The notes under the pieces are model-generated. The model was given only the letters and a program-made list of their open reading frames with translations, made no database searches and was not told the origin of the DNA. Source: an uncultured Prevotellaceae bacterium (GTDB taxonomy: Bacteria; Bacteroidota; Bacteroidia; Bacteroidales; Bacteroidaceae). From it: a stretch of 64,000 nucleotides of DNA. The stretch lies in contig CACYME010000019.1 in NCBI GenBank assembly GCA_902775475.1, positions 1 to 64,000 of the forward strand, written 5' to 3'. How positions within the stretch are numbered: position 1 is the stretch's first letter; every line of letters begins with the position of its first letter. The position numbers and the translations under genes were made by a program. Shown piece after piece: positions 27,398 through 35,662 of this stretch.

Positions 27398-28218
27398 AAA
27401 CCAATGCATTCGATACCCGCCGCTTCTGGCAGACCCTGAAGTGGACCGTGCTCACTGAGAAGAAAAGCATCCTCACCGCCTTCGCCGCCTTCCTGGTGGC
27501 CTTCCTCGCCATCCAGCTGTTCTCGTGCTTCACCATCTTCGACATCTCGCATGGACTGGGTCCCGGTGCCACCTTCGCCGGCATGATGGTGTGCAACGTC
27601 ATCATGGGCGTCATGATGCTCTATTATGCCAGTGGCATACTGGGCAATGCCAGGACCAGCCAGCAGCGCGTCACCGCACTGATGCTGCCCGCCTCGAACG
27701 TTGAGAAATTCCTGGCCCGACTCGTCTATTGCTGCATCCTCATGCCCGTGCTCATCTTTGCTGCCGCCTATGCCGCCACCGGTCTGCGCGTGCTTTTAGA
27801 GATGATTGCTGGCCACGACGACATCACCAAGGGCTTCTCGCTCATCTTGGGCGGTGGTATGGAAGAGATGGCCAAGACCCTGGTGTTCAGCACCTTCTTC
27901 GACATATCGCAGACATGCTTCAACTTCAGCATCTTTGTGCTCGGCGGCGTGTTCTTCCACCAGCGTCCCTTCGTCTGGACAACGGTAACGGTGGTGGCGG
28001 GCAGCATCCTGCTCTCCACACTGTTGTACTATATCGGCGTGATGATTGGCGAGGACAACTTGCAGGACTTCTTCCATCACTTCAAGGGCATGACGTTCGA
28101 GACCTTCGACCTCATCATGAGCATCGTCTTCACCGCGCTCACCATTCTCAACATCTGGCTCAGCTATTGGCTCTACCGTCGCTTGCAGGTGGTGCAGCAT
28201 AAATGGTTCAATGTATGA
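27394..28218 (+). CDS. ABC transporter membrane subunit
   Basis: This 274-residue protein has about six hydrophobic segments (for example ILTAFAAFLVAFLAIQLFSC, FAGMMVCNVIMGVMMLYYAS, ILMPVLIFAAAYAATGL, WTTVTVVAGSILLSTLLYYI). It overlaps both the ATPase gene and the GntR gene by four bases each, so it is the permease of this exporter. It matches no family that I can name precisely. Confidence 0.8.
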   Translation: MKTNAFDTRRFWQTLKWTVLTEKKSILTAFAAFLVAFLAIQLFSCFTIFDISHGLGPGATFAGMMVCNVIMGVMMLYYASGILGNARTSQQRVTALMLPASNVEKFLARLVYCCILMPVLIFAAAYAATGLRVLLEMIAGHDDITKGFSLILGGGMEEMAKTLVFSTFFDISQTCFNFSIFVLGGVFFHQRPFVWTTVTVVAGSILLSTLLYYIGVMIGEDNLQDFFHHFKGMTFETFDLIMSIVFTALTILNIWLSYWLYRRLQVVQHKWFNV

Positions 28219-28571
28219 TGTTCACCAACGACAAACCCATCTTCCAGCAGATGGCCGACCGCCTGTGCGACGAGATTCTGGCTGGAACCTACAAGGACGA
28301 CGACCGCATCCCCTCGGTACGCGAGTATGCCGTGGCGCTGGAGGTGAATGCCAACACTGCCGTGAAGGCCTACGAGCTGCTGGCCCGCGACAATATTATA
28401 TATAACAGGCGCGGCATGGGCTACTTCGTCACCGCCGGTGCCCGCGAGCAGATTCTTCAGGAGCGCCGCAAGGCGTTCCTGGAGAAGACACTCCCCGAGG
28501 TGTTCCGCCAGATGCGGCTGCTCGGGCTGGGACTCGGCGACGTTAGTCAGGCATGGGAAAAGCAAGCGTAG
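28215..28571 (+). CDS. GntR family (YtrA-type) transcriptional regulator
   Basis: This 118-residue regulator has the GntR winged-helix in its first 75 residues (KPIFQQMADRLCDEILAGTY, RIPSVREYAVALEVNANTAV, RRGMGYFVTAGAREQIL). The short C-terminus without an effector domain is typical of YtrA members. Tandem ATGs at 28215 and 28218 overlap the TGA of the permease gene; the first is used. It usually represses its own ABC operon; here it is the last gene rather than the first. Confidence 0.9.
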   Translation: MMFTNDKPIFQQMADRLCDEILAGTYKDDDRIPSVREYAVALEVNANTAVKAYELLARDNIIYNRRGMGYFVTAGAREQILQERRKAFLEKTLPEVFRQMRLLGLGLGDVSQAWEKQA

Positions 28572-28692
28572 AACACCGGCAGCTGACCGTTCTGCCGGGC
28601 AGAGAATGTAAATATGTCTAAAAAGTAGACATTATTCTTCTAATAATTCTAATTTCTTGTCTGGAAAGTATCAATGAGTAAGATTTTCTTCC

Positions 28693-28700
28693 TACCTTTG
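28693..28700 (+). promoter_or_regulatory. -7 promoter box of the export operon
   Basis: TACCTTTG is 58 bases before the TTG start of the ATPase gene. The -33 region is not a good match. The leader is almost entirely the tandem repeat at 28706-28755. Confidence 0.5.
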
Positions 28701-28705
28701 CACGC

Positions 28706-28755
28706 AAATCGTCAATCCGTCAATCGGTAAATCGTCAATCCGTAAATCGTCAATA
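28706..28755. repeat. Tandem AATCGTCAATCCGT-type repeat in the leader
   Basis: About four imperfect copies of AATCGTCAATCCGT / CGGTAAATCGTCAAT fill the space between promoter box and start codon. Short oligomer runs of this kind recur in several gene junctions in this window, with a different unit in each. Confidence 0.7.
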
Positions 28756-28758
28756 AAC

Positions 28759-29418
28759 TTGATTCACCTACAGGACATCAACAAGACCTATCAGGGTGCC
28801 CAGCCGCTGCACGTGCTGAAGGGCATCAACCTCGACATCGACGAGGGCGAGTTCGTCAGCATCATGGGCGCCAGCGGCTCGGGCAAGTCGACGCTGCTCA
28901 ACATCCTGGGCATCCTCGACAACTACGACACGGGCGTCTACGAGCTGGGCGGCGTGCTCATCAAGAACCTCAGCGAGCGCCGAGCCGCCGAGTACCGCAA
29001 CAAGATGATAGGCTTCATCTTCCAGAGCTTCAACCTCATCGGCTTCAAGACCGCCGTGGAGAACGTGGAGCTGCCCCTGTTCTACCAGGGCGTCAGCAGG
29101 AAGAAGCGCCACCAGCTGGCCCTGGAATACCTGGAGCGGCTGGGCCTGCTCGACTGGGCCACCCACTATCCCAACGAGCTGTCCGGCGGACAGAAGCAGC
29201 GCGTGGCCATCGCCAGGGCCCTCATCACGCGGCCGAAGCTCATCCTGGCCGACGAGCCCACCGGCGCCCTCGACTCGAAGACCTCGGTGGAGGTGATGCA
29301 GCTGCTGAAGGACCTCAACGCCCAGGAGCACATCACGCAGATTATCGTCACCCACGACCCGACGGTGGCACAGCAGACGAACAGGGTCATCAGGATTAAG
29401 GATGGAGTTATTGAATGA
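28759..29418 (+). CDS. MacB/LolD-type ABC ATP-binding protein
   Basis: This 219-residue ATPase has Walker A GASGSGKSTLL, signature LSGGQKQRVAIARAL and Walker B LILADEPTGALD. The family start MI.LQDINKTYQGA fits a TTG codon at 28759; there is no in-frame ATG upstream that could replace it. No strong ribosome site is visible. It is the first gene of a five-gene operon (ATPase, two FtsX permeases, HlyD adaptor, TolC), the layout of a MacAB-TolC type tripartite exporter of peptides, antibiotics or lipoprotein-linked substrates. Confidence 0.92.
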   Translation: MIHLQDINKTYQGAQPLHVLKGINLDIDEGEFVSIMGASGSGKSTLLNILGILDNYDTGVYELGGVLIKNLSERRAAEYRNKMIGFIFQSFNLIGFKTAVENVELPLFYQGVSRKKRHQLALEYLERLGLLDWATHYPNELSGGQKQRVAIARALITRPKLILADEPTGALDSKTSVEVMQLLKDLNAQEHITQIIVTHDPTVAQQTNRVIRIKDGVIE

Positions 29419-30682
29419 GATATGGCAGACGGCGCGGCGCAACAAGCTGCGCACCTCGCTGACGGGCTTCGCCGTGGCGTGGGGCATCTTCATGCTCATC
29501 GTGCTGCTCGGCGCCGGCAACGGGCTCATCAACGCGCAGCTGAAGCAGAGCGACCGCTTCCTCTCCAGCTCGATGGTAGTCTTCGGCGGAGAGACGTCGA
29601 TGGCCTACCAGGGACTGCAGGAGGGGCGCTGGATTCGACTGCAGGAGCGCGACATCAAGACCACCGCCGCCCCGGAGTTCAGCAACCACGTCGACGAGGT
29701 GGGCGCGCAATATCGCACCATGGCCACCATCACCCTGGGCCAGCAGTACCTCTCCTCCGACATCTGCGGCGTCTACCCCAACCATACGAAGATAGACAAG
29801 GTGGAGATGCTCCACGGGCGCTTCATCAACGACATCGACATCCGCGAGAAGCGCAAGGTCCTCGTCCTGAGCAACAAGCAGGCCGAGGAGCTGCTGGCCG
29901 TTGGGCCTGTTGCTGTACCACAGCAACAAACGGGACGGCTCATCGGGCGCTACGTCAACGTGGGCAGCTTCGCCTTCCAGGTGGTGGGCATCTACAAGGA
30001 GAACGAGAACGGCCGTGCCGACGCCTTCTCGAGCTACACCGCCATCAAGAGCATCTACGGCGCCAACACCGACGACGCCGGACGCATCGAGTTCACCTTC
30101 CACGGCCTGCCCACCGAGGCCGCCAACGAGCAGTTCGAGGCCGACTACCGCCAGCGCCTGAACGCCAACCACCAGGCCCATCCCGACGACGAGAGCGCCG
30201 TGTGGCTCTGGAACCGTTTCACGCAGAACCTGCAGATGGAGACGGGCATCGGCATCATCCGCACCGCCCTCTGGATTGTGGGACTCTTCACGCTGCTCAG
30301 CGGCATCGTCGGCGTGTCGAACATCATGCTCATCACCGTGAAGGAGCGCACCCACGAGTTCGGAATAAGAAAAGCCATCGGCGCCAAGCCGTGGAACATC
30401 CTGCGCCTCATCATCGTCGAGAGCGTCATCATCACCACCTTCTTCGGCTACATCGGCATGGTGCTCGGCGTGGCCGCCAACGAGTGGATGGACGCCACGC
30501 TCGGCCACACCAAGGTGGATGCCGGCCTGTTCAAGGCCACCATGTTCGTTGACCCCACCGTGGGCATCGATGTCTGCATCGAGGCCACGCTGGTCATGGT
30601 CATCGCCGGCACCATCGCCGGACTCATCCCCGCCTACAAGGCATCGCGCATACGACCTATCGAAGCATTAAGAGCAGACTGA
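29402..30682 (+). CDS. MacB-type FtsX ABC permease 1
   Basis: This 426-residue permease has an N-terminal membrane helix (RTSLTGFAVAWGIFMLIVLL), a periplasmic MacB_PCD domain (about 45-275) and three C-terminal FtsX helices. The motif NIMLITVKERTHEFGIRKAI marks the FtsX domain. It overlaps the ATPase gene by 17 bases. It is paralogous to the next gene; the two probably form a heterodimer. Confidence 0.92.
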   Translation: MELLNEIWQTARRNKLRTSLTGFAVAWGIFMLIVLLGAGNGLINAQLKQSDRFLSSSMVVFGGETSMAYQGLQEGRWIRLQERDIKTTAAPEFSNHVDEVGAQYRTMATITLGQQYLSSDICGVYPNHTKIDKVEMLHGRFINDIDIREKRKVLVLSNKQAEELLAVGPVAVPQQQTGRLIGRYVNVGSFAFQVVGIYKENENGRADAFSSYTAIKSIYGANTDDAGRIEFTFHGLPTEAANEQFEADYRQRLNANHQAHPDDESAVWLWNRFTQNLQMETGIGIIRTALWIVGLFTLLSGIVGVSNIMLITVKERTHEFGIRKAIGAKPWNILRLIIVESVIITTFFGYIGMVLGVAANEWMDATLGHTKVDAGLFKATMFVDPTVGIDVCIEATLVMVIAGTIAGLIPAYKASRIRPIEALRAD

Positions 30683-30686
30683 CACC

Positions 30687-31931
30687 ATGAGAATAGACTT
30701 AGACTCCTACCGCGAAATCCTCGACACGCTGACGAGGAACAAGAGCAGAAGCTTCCTCACGGGCTTCGGCGTCTTCTGGGGCGTGTTCATGCTCGTGGCG
30801 CTCATTGGCGGCGGCAACGGCATGAAGGAGATGCTGAACCAGAACTTCGAGGGCTTCGCCACCAACTCCGCCATGGTGTGGGCACAGCCCACGACGAAGG
30901 CCTACAAGGGCTTCCGCAAGGGCCGCATGTGGGAGATGAACTACAAGGACGTGGAGCGGCTGCGGCAGCGCATCCCCGAGCTCGACGTCATCTCGCCCGT
31001 GCTCTTCAGCAATGGCGGCACGGCCTACTACGGCGACCGCAAGAGCACCGTCGGCGTGAATGGCGTGCAGCCCGACTACCAGCGGGTGAACGAGCCGAAG
31101 ATTCGCTATGGCCGCTTCCTCAACGAGATGGACCTGGCGCAGAAGCGCAAGGTGTGCGTCATCGGCAAGAAGACCTACAAGGACCTCTTCCCCGGTGGCG
31201 GCGACCCCTGCGGACGGTTCATCAGGGTCGACAGCATCTACTACCAGATTGTCGGCGTAGACTATAACGTGTCGAACATCAACTTCGGAGGCGAGGCGGG
31301 CACCACGATGCTGCTGCCCATCACGCTGATGCAGCAGGCTTACAACATGGGCAACGACGTGCACATGATAGCCGTCACTGGCCGCAAGGGCGTGGTGATG
31401 AGCAACGTGGCACCCCGCATCCGCGAGACCGTCGCCCGGGCACACAGCGTGGACCCGACCGACGAGCAGGGCCTGATGGTGTTCAACACCGAGGTGCTCT
31501 TCCAGCTGCTCGACAACCTCTTCAGCGGCGTCAACTTCCTCATCTGGCTCGTCGGCCTCGGCACGCTGCTGGCCGGTGCCATCGGCGTGTCGAACATCAT
31601 GATGGTTACCGTGCGCGAACGCACCACCGAGATTGGCATCCGCCGTGCCATCGGCGCCACGCCGCGCAACATCCTTTCGCAAATCATCTCTGAGAGCATC
31701 GTCCTCACCCTCGTGGCGGGCATGAGCGGCATCCTCTTTGCCGTGGCCATCCTGCAGATGCTCGAGCTGTCGCAGACCGAGGACGGCATCGTCAGCGCCC
31801 ACTTCCAGGTATCGTTCTGGACCGCCATCCTCGCCGCGCTCGTCATCAGCATCATGGGCGTCCTCGCCGGACTGGCCCCTGCCGCCCGTGCCATGAGCAT
31901 CAAGCCCGTCGATGCCATGCGCGATGAGTAA
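30687..31931 (+). CDS. MacB-type FtsX ABC permease 2
   Basis: This 414-residue permease has the same layout as its upstream neighbour: first helix SFLTGFGVFWGVFMLVALIG, periplasmic MacB_PCD domain, and FtsX helices with NIMMVTVRERTTEIGIRRAI. Four bases separate it from permease 1. The second member of the heterodimeric exporter pair. Confidence 0.92.
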   Translation: MRIDLDSYREILDTLTRNKSRSFLTGFGVFWGVFMLVALIGGGNGMKEMLNQNFEGFATNSAMVWAQPTTKAYKGFRKGRMWEMNYKDVERLRQRIPELDVISPVLFSNGGTAYYGDRKSTVGVNGVQPDYQRVNEPKIRYGRFLNEMDLAQKRKVCVIGKKTYKDLFPGGGDPCGRFIRVDSIYYQIVGVDYNVSNINFGGEAGTTMLLPITLMQQAYNMGNDVHMIAVTGRKGVVMSNVAPRIRETVARAHSVDPTDEQGLMVFNTEVLFQLLDNLFSGVNFLIWLVGLGTLLAGAIGVSNIMMVTVRERTTEIGIRRAIGATPRNILSQIISESIVLTLVAGMSGILFAVAILQMLELSQTEDGIVSAHFQVSFWTAILAALVISIMGVLAGLAPAARAMSIKPVDAMRDE

Positions 31932-31939
31932 ACATAAAG

Positions 31940-31995
31940 AAGTATCGTGATAACGTAATAACGTGATAACGTAATAACGAAATAACGAAAAAAGA
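31940..31995. repeat. ATAACG-type short repeat
   Basis: GTGATAACGTAATAACGTG and related units (GATAACGTAATAACGAAATA) run through the gap between permease 2 and the HlyD gene. The complementary CGTTAT-type repeat occurs again at 53516-53606 between rseP and dxr. Confidence 0.7.
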
Positions 31996-31999
31996 TAAT

Positions 32000-33148
32000 A
32001 TGAAAAAGTACATTAAACTTGTAGTCGCAGCCATTGTGGCGCTGATCTTCATCGGCACCTTCGTCTTCCTCTGGCAGAAGAGCCAGCCCAAGGAGGTGAG
32101 TTACCAGGATCTGGCGGCCTCGCAGCAGGACATCCGCAAGACCACCATCATCACGGGCAAGATAGAGCCCCGCAACGAGGTGAACGTGAAGCCGCAAATC
32201 AGCGGCATCATCGCTGAGCTGATGAAGGAGCCGGGTCAGACCGTGCAGCAGGGCGAGGTCATTGCCCGCGTGAAAGTCATCCCCGACATGGGGCAGCTCT
32301 CTTCCGCTGAGAGCCGAGTGCGACTGGCCGACATCAACCTGCGGCAGGTGGAGGCCGACTATGCCCGCACCGAGCAGCTGCATCGCCAGCAGCTGGTGAG
32401 CGACGAGGACTTCGAGAAGGCCCGCCAGCAGCTGCACCAGGCCCAGGAGGAGAAGGCCGCTGCCGTGGATGCCCTGCAAGTGGTGCGCGACGGCGTGTCG
32501 AAGTCGAACGCCTCGGCATCGTCGACGCTCATCCGCAGCACCATCAGCGGCGTCATCCTCGACATCCCCGTGAAGGTGGGCAACTCGGTCATCAACTCGA
32601 ACACCTTCAACGACGGTACCACCATCGCCACCGTGGCCAACATGCAGGACCTCATCTTCCGCGGCAACATCGACGAGACTGAGGTGGGACAGCTCATCAT
32701 CGGCATCCCGATGAAGATTACCATCGGCGCCCTGCAGGACCTTTCCTTCGACGCTACGCTGGAATACATCTCGCCGAAGGCCACCGAGAGCAACGGCGCC
32801 AACCAGTTCGAGATCAAGGCCGCCGTGGCCATCCCCACGGATAGCCTGTCGGGCGGTGCTGCCAGTGGAAGGACGCTCCGTGCCGGCTACTCTGCCAACG
32901 CCGAGATCGTCCTCGCACAGGTGACGCAGGTGCTCAGCGTCCCTGAGAGCGCCATCGAGTTCGAGGGCGACAGCACCTTCGTCTATGTCCTGACAGGCAC
33001 CTCCACGAAGCAGACGCCCCAGTACGAGCGCCGACCCGTGGTCACCGGCCTCTCCGACGGCGTGAACATCGAAATCCGCTCCGGCCTCACCGCCAAGGAC
33101 CACGTGCGCGGCCCGCAAATCATCACCGACGATAACTCCAACGAATAG
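32000..33148 (+). CDS. HlyD/MacA-type periplasmic adaptor
   Basis: This 382-residue adaptor has an N-terminal membrane anchor (LVVAAIVALIFIGTFVFLWQ). A biotinyl-lipoyl-like half follows (TGKIEPRNEVNVKPQISGII, EPGQTVQQGEVIARVKV), then a coiled-coil hairpin at about 95-165 (RLADINLRQVEADYARTEQL and DEDFEKARQQLHQAQEEKAA) and beta-barrel and proximal domains. It bridges the FtsX permeases and the TolC channel. Four bases separate it from the TolC gene. Confidence 0.93.
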   Translation: MKKYIKLVVAAIVALIFIGTFVFLWQKSQPKEVSYQDLAASQQDIRKTTIITGKIEPRNEVNVKPQISGIIAELMKEPGQTVQQGEVIARVKVIPDMGQLSSAESRVRLADINLRQVEADYARTEQLHRQQLVSDEDFEKARQQLHQAQEEKAAAVDALQVVRDGVSKSNASASSTLIRSTISGVILDIPVKVGNSVINSNTFNDGTTIATVANMQDLIFRGNIDETEVGQLIIGIPMKITIGALQDLSFDATLEYISPKATESNGANQFEIKAAVAIPTDSLSGGAASGRTLRAGYSANAEIVLAQVTQVLSVPESAIEFEGDSTFVYVLTGTSTKQTPQYERRPVVTGLSDGVNIEIRSGLTAKDHVRGPQIITDDNSNE

Positions 33149-33152
33149 CCCC

Positions 33153-34526
33153 ATGAAAAAGCTGCTTATATCATTTATCATTTTCCATTTATCATTCTGC
33201 CCCGCAGGGGCGCAGGAGCCGTGGTCGCTGGAGCGCTGCATCGACTATGCCGTGAGCCACAACATCAGCATCGAGCAGTATCGCCTGCGACTGGAGCAGC
33301 AGCAGATACAGCTCTCCAACGCCCGCAACCAGCGCCTCCCCGACCTGAATGCCTCGGCCAGCCAGAACTTCTCTTTCGGTCGAGGTCTCACCGCCGAGAA
33401 CACCTATACGAACACCAACACCTCGTCGACCTCCTTCTCCGTAGGCACTGGCGTCCCCCTCTTCACCGGCTTTCAGATTCCGAACCAGATTAAGCTGAGT
33501 CGGCTGAACCTTGAGGCCGCCACGCAGGACCTGGAGAAGGCGAAGAACGACATCCGCACGCAGGTGGCCCAGCAGTATGTGCAGGCACTCTACGACATGG
33601 AGTTGCTCGGCGTGGCCCGTCGCCAGGTCAGCATCGACAGTGCGCAGGTGGCCCGTCTGCAGGCCCTGCTCGACGTGGGGCGTGCCTCGCGTGCCGAGCT
33701 CTCGCAGCAGCAGGCCACCCTCGCCCAGAGCCAGCTCACCGTCACCCAGGCCGACAACAACCTGCGCCTGGCCCTGCTCAGCCTCAGTCAGCTGCTGGAG
33801 CTGGACAGCCCCGAGGGATTTACCGTCGAGGCCCCGGCCAACCTTTCCCAACTGGGGGAGACGGTCCCCTCCAACCTCCCCCAACTGGGAGAGGCTTTAG
33901 AAGTTACCTCTGCCGCAGGGGCTGTTCCTTCCAGTTGGGGGAGGTTGGAGGGGGCCTTGCGCCCCGAGGTGCAGGCCGAGGAAATCCGCCTGCGTGCCAC
34001 CGAGAACAGCATCAAGATTGCGCAGGCAGGCCTCTATCCCACGCTTAGCTTCAGCGCCGGTCTCGGCACGAACTACTACACCACATCCGGCTTCCGCTCC
34101 GACCCCTTCGGCAAGCAGCTCAAGAACAACTTCAGCCAGTACCTGGGTCTGAACCTTTCCATCCCCATCTTCAACCGCTTCCAGACGCGCAACAGCATCC
34201 GTCAGGCCAAGCTGGAGCGCGTGAACCAGCAGCTGCAGCTCGACCAGACGAAGAAGACGGTCTATAAGGAGATTCAGACGGCCTACTACAACACCGTGGC
34301 GGCACAGGAGAAGCTGCGCAGCAGCGACGAGGCCCGGCGCGCCAGCGAAGACGCCTTCCAGCTCGTGCAGGCTAAGTACGAGCAGGGCAAGGCCACCATC
34401 ACGGAGTTCAACGAGGCGAAGAACAACTACCTGAAGACCGAGAGCGACCTCACGCAGGCCCGCTACGAATACCTCTACCAGCGTGCCCTGCTGCGGTTCT
34501 ACCAGGGCGAGCCACTGCGCTTTTAG
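33153..34526 (+). CDS. TolC family outer-membrane channel with an in-frame palindromic insert
   Basis: This 457-residue protein is the outer-membrane exit duct of the operon. The signal peptide is KKLLISFIIFHLSFCPAGAQ; its coding bases are a TTTATCATTTTCCATTTATC-type repeat. Two TolC helical repeats follow (LERCIDYAVSHNISIEQYRL; RPEVQAEEIRLRATENSIKI). Residues about 229-268 (ANLSQLGETVPSNLPQLGEA..., SSWGRLEGA) are encoded by the GC-rich palindromic element at 33838-33956. It sits between the two halves, where homologues have a short linker, and does not break the frame. Confidence 0.92.
   Translation: MKKLLISFIIFHLSFCPAGAQEPWSLERCIDYAVSHNISIEQYRLRLEQQQIQLSNARNQRLPDLNASASQNFSFGRGLTAENTYTNTNTSSTSFSVGTGVPLFTGFQIPNQIKLSRLNLEAATQDLEKAKNDIRTQVAQQYVQALYDMELLGVARRQVSIDSAQVARLQALLDVGRASRAELSQQQATLAQSQLTVTQADNNLRLALLSLSQLLELDSPEGFTVEAPANLSQLGETVPSNLPQLGEALEVTSAAGAVPSSWGRLEGALRPEVQAEEIRLRATENSIKIAQAGLYPTLSFSAGLGTNYYTTSGFRSDPFGKQLKNNFSQYLGLNLSIPIFNRFQTRNSIRQAKLERVNQQLQLDQTKKTVYKEIQTAYYNTVAAQEKLRSSDEARRASEDAFQLVQAKYEQGKATITEFNEAKNNYLKTESDLTQARYEYLYQRALLRFYQGEPLRF
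33838..33956 (+). repeat. GC-rich palindromic element inserted in frame (tolC-like gene)
   Basis: A perfect 23-base inverted repeat covers 33866-33888 and 33931-33953 (arms begin CCCCTCCAACCTCCC and end GGAGGTTGGAGGGG). The 42-base loop holds GAGGCTTTAGAAGTTACCTC. A second partial left arm precedes it (33838-33860). It is read SNLPQLGEALEVTSAAGAVP then SSWGRLEGA. The same element is in murA, the GH3 gene and the intergenic region near 63500. Confidence 0.9.
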
Positions 34527-34558
34527 CCACGGTTTTGCACGGTTGAAAACGGGCGGTG
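34527..34558. repeat. CCACGGTTTT-type short repeat between convergent genes
   Basis: The whole gap reads CCACGGTTTTGCACGGTTG and AAAACGGGCGG. It is the same oligomer family as the repeats inside the sigma-barrel fusion gene (46598-46661 and 46819-46935). Confidence 0.55.
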
Positions 34559-35596
34559 CTAAAGATAGTCGTAGTGGCCTGAGATTTTCCTCAGGCGCTG
34601 CTTGACGGCTTGGCCGATGTTCCGGAAGCAGCCATAGCGCAGGTTGCGAAACAGCTCCTCTACAGAGCGGCAAAGCTTTATCCACGGGTGTTCCCATGCC
34701 ATGATGCGGAACACCCGTTTTTTGTAGTCCACGTCCTCCATCACGAAGTGCGGATGCCGCAGGGGGAAGGCCTGCTCGTGGGCAGGCATCGTCAGCAGCT
34801 GCTGCATGCGGCGGGGCAGCGTCTTCAGCTCCGCCTGATAGTGGGCCGACTCGGCCGAGACGGCTGCGTTGTGTATCTGGTTCTGCGTCGGCACGATGGT
34901 CAGGCCGCTGTTCAGCGTGATGGCCGACCAGAACACCGTCTCGTAGATGGGCCTCCCCGCGCTGCGGTGCCGTCGCATCTTCTTCACCATCTCCTTCCAG
35001 CCCTGCGGGCGGTGGCCCACGTAGGCCTCCAGCTGGTGCAGGTTGAACGGGTCGTCGAGCACGCTGTATTGCTCGTCCCACTGGCTGACGACGCGCCGCC
35101 ACGATGCCCAGCCCCAGATGGGGAAGACGGTGGTGAACATATAGTCGAAGGGCGAGGCCGTGAGCTCCTCGTGGTTGAAGCCCGCAATCATCCAGATGCG
35201 CTGGTCGTCGGCATAGCGCTCCAGCAGCTCCTCGCAGAAGCGGAAGAACGAGAGGGCGGGCGTGGAGTCGTCCTCGAGCACGATGCAGCGGTCGCTGAGG
35301 CTGAAGGCCCACCGCTGGGCATCGTAGGTAGAGGCCCAGGCGCCGCTGTTCGTGTAGTGGTAGCTGCGGCGCACGTCGCACTGCCAGTCTATCTGCTCGT
35401 CGGCCACTATCTGCCGTGCGGCCTCTATCTTGCTGAGTTCGTCAGCGCTGCGTGGCCCGTCCTGATAGAGAAACAGACGGGCAGGACGTGCCCGGCGTAT
35501 GACGTCGAACGTCTGCCGCAGCGTCTCTGTGCGGGTGAAGAACGTCAGCAGCACCGCCACGTTGGTTGCTGCTGGCGCTAAGTTTTCTTTCTGCAT
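34559..35596 (-). CDS. Glycosyltransferase (GT-A type, HlpA-like)
   Basis: This 345-residue cytoplasmic enzyme begins VAVLLTFFTRTETLRQTFDV and has RLFLYQDGPR, typical of a Bacteroidales GT-A family often named hemolysin HlpA-like. CIVLEDDSTPALSFFRFCEE includes the acidic metal-binding EDD at 108-110. PIWGWASWRRVVSQWD is a conserved acceptor-side motif of this group. No membrane segment is visible. The sugar and acceptor are unknown; surface-glycan synthesis is inferred. It is convergent with the exporter operon and same-strand with the GH2 gene 66 bases upstream. Confidence 0.75.
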   Translation of the reverse strand: MQKENLAPAATNVAVLLTFFTRTETLRQTFDVIRRARPARLFLYQDGPRSADELSKIEAARQIVADEQIDWQCDVRRSYHYTNSGAWASTYDAQRWAFSLSDRCIVLEDDSTPALSFFRFCEELLERYADDQRIWMIAGFNHEELTASPFDYMFTTVFPIWGWASWRRVVSQWDEQYSVLDDPFNLHQLEAYVGHRPQGWKEMVKKMRRHRSAGRPIYETVFWSAITLNSGLTIVPTQNQIHNAAVSAESAHYQAELKTLPRRMQQLLTMPAHEQAFPLRHPHFVMEDVDYKKRVFRIMAWEHPWIKLCRSVEELFRNLRYGCFRNIGQAVKQRLRKISGHYDYL

Positions 35597-35662
35597 CTTT
35601 TGGCTGTTTGCTATCTGTCAAGATGCAAACAGCCCCCTGATGACTGCACGCGCCAACAATCT

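Noticed and set aside
28706-28755. Possible CRISPR-like array
   Set aside because: The repeat unit is about 14 bases without unique spacers; it is a simple tandem repeat in a leader.
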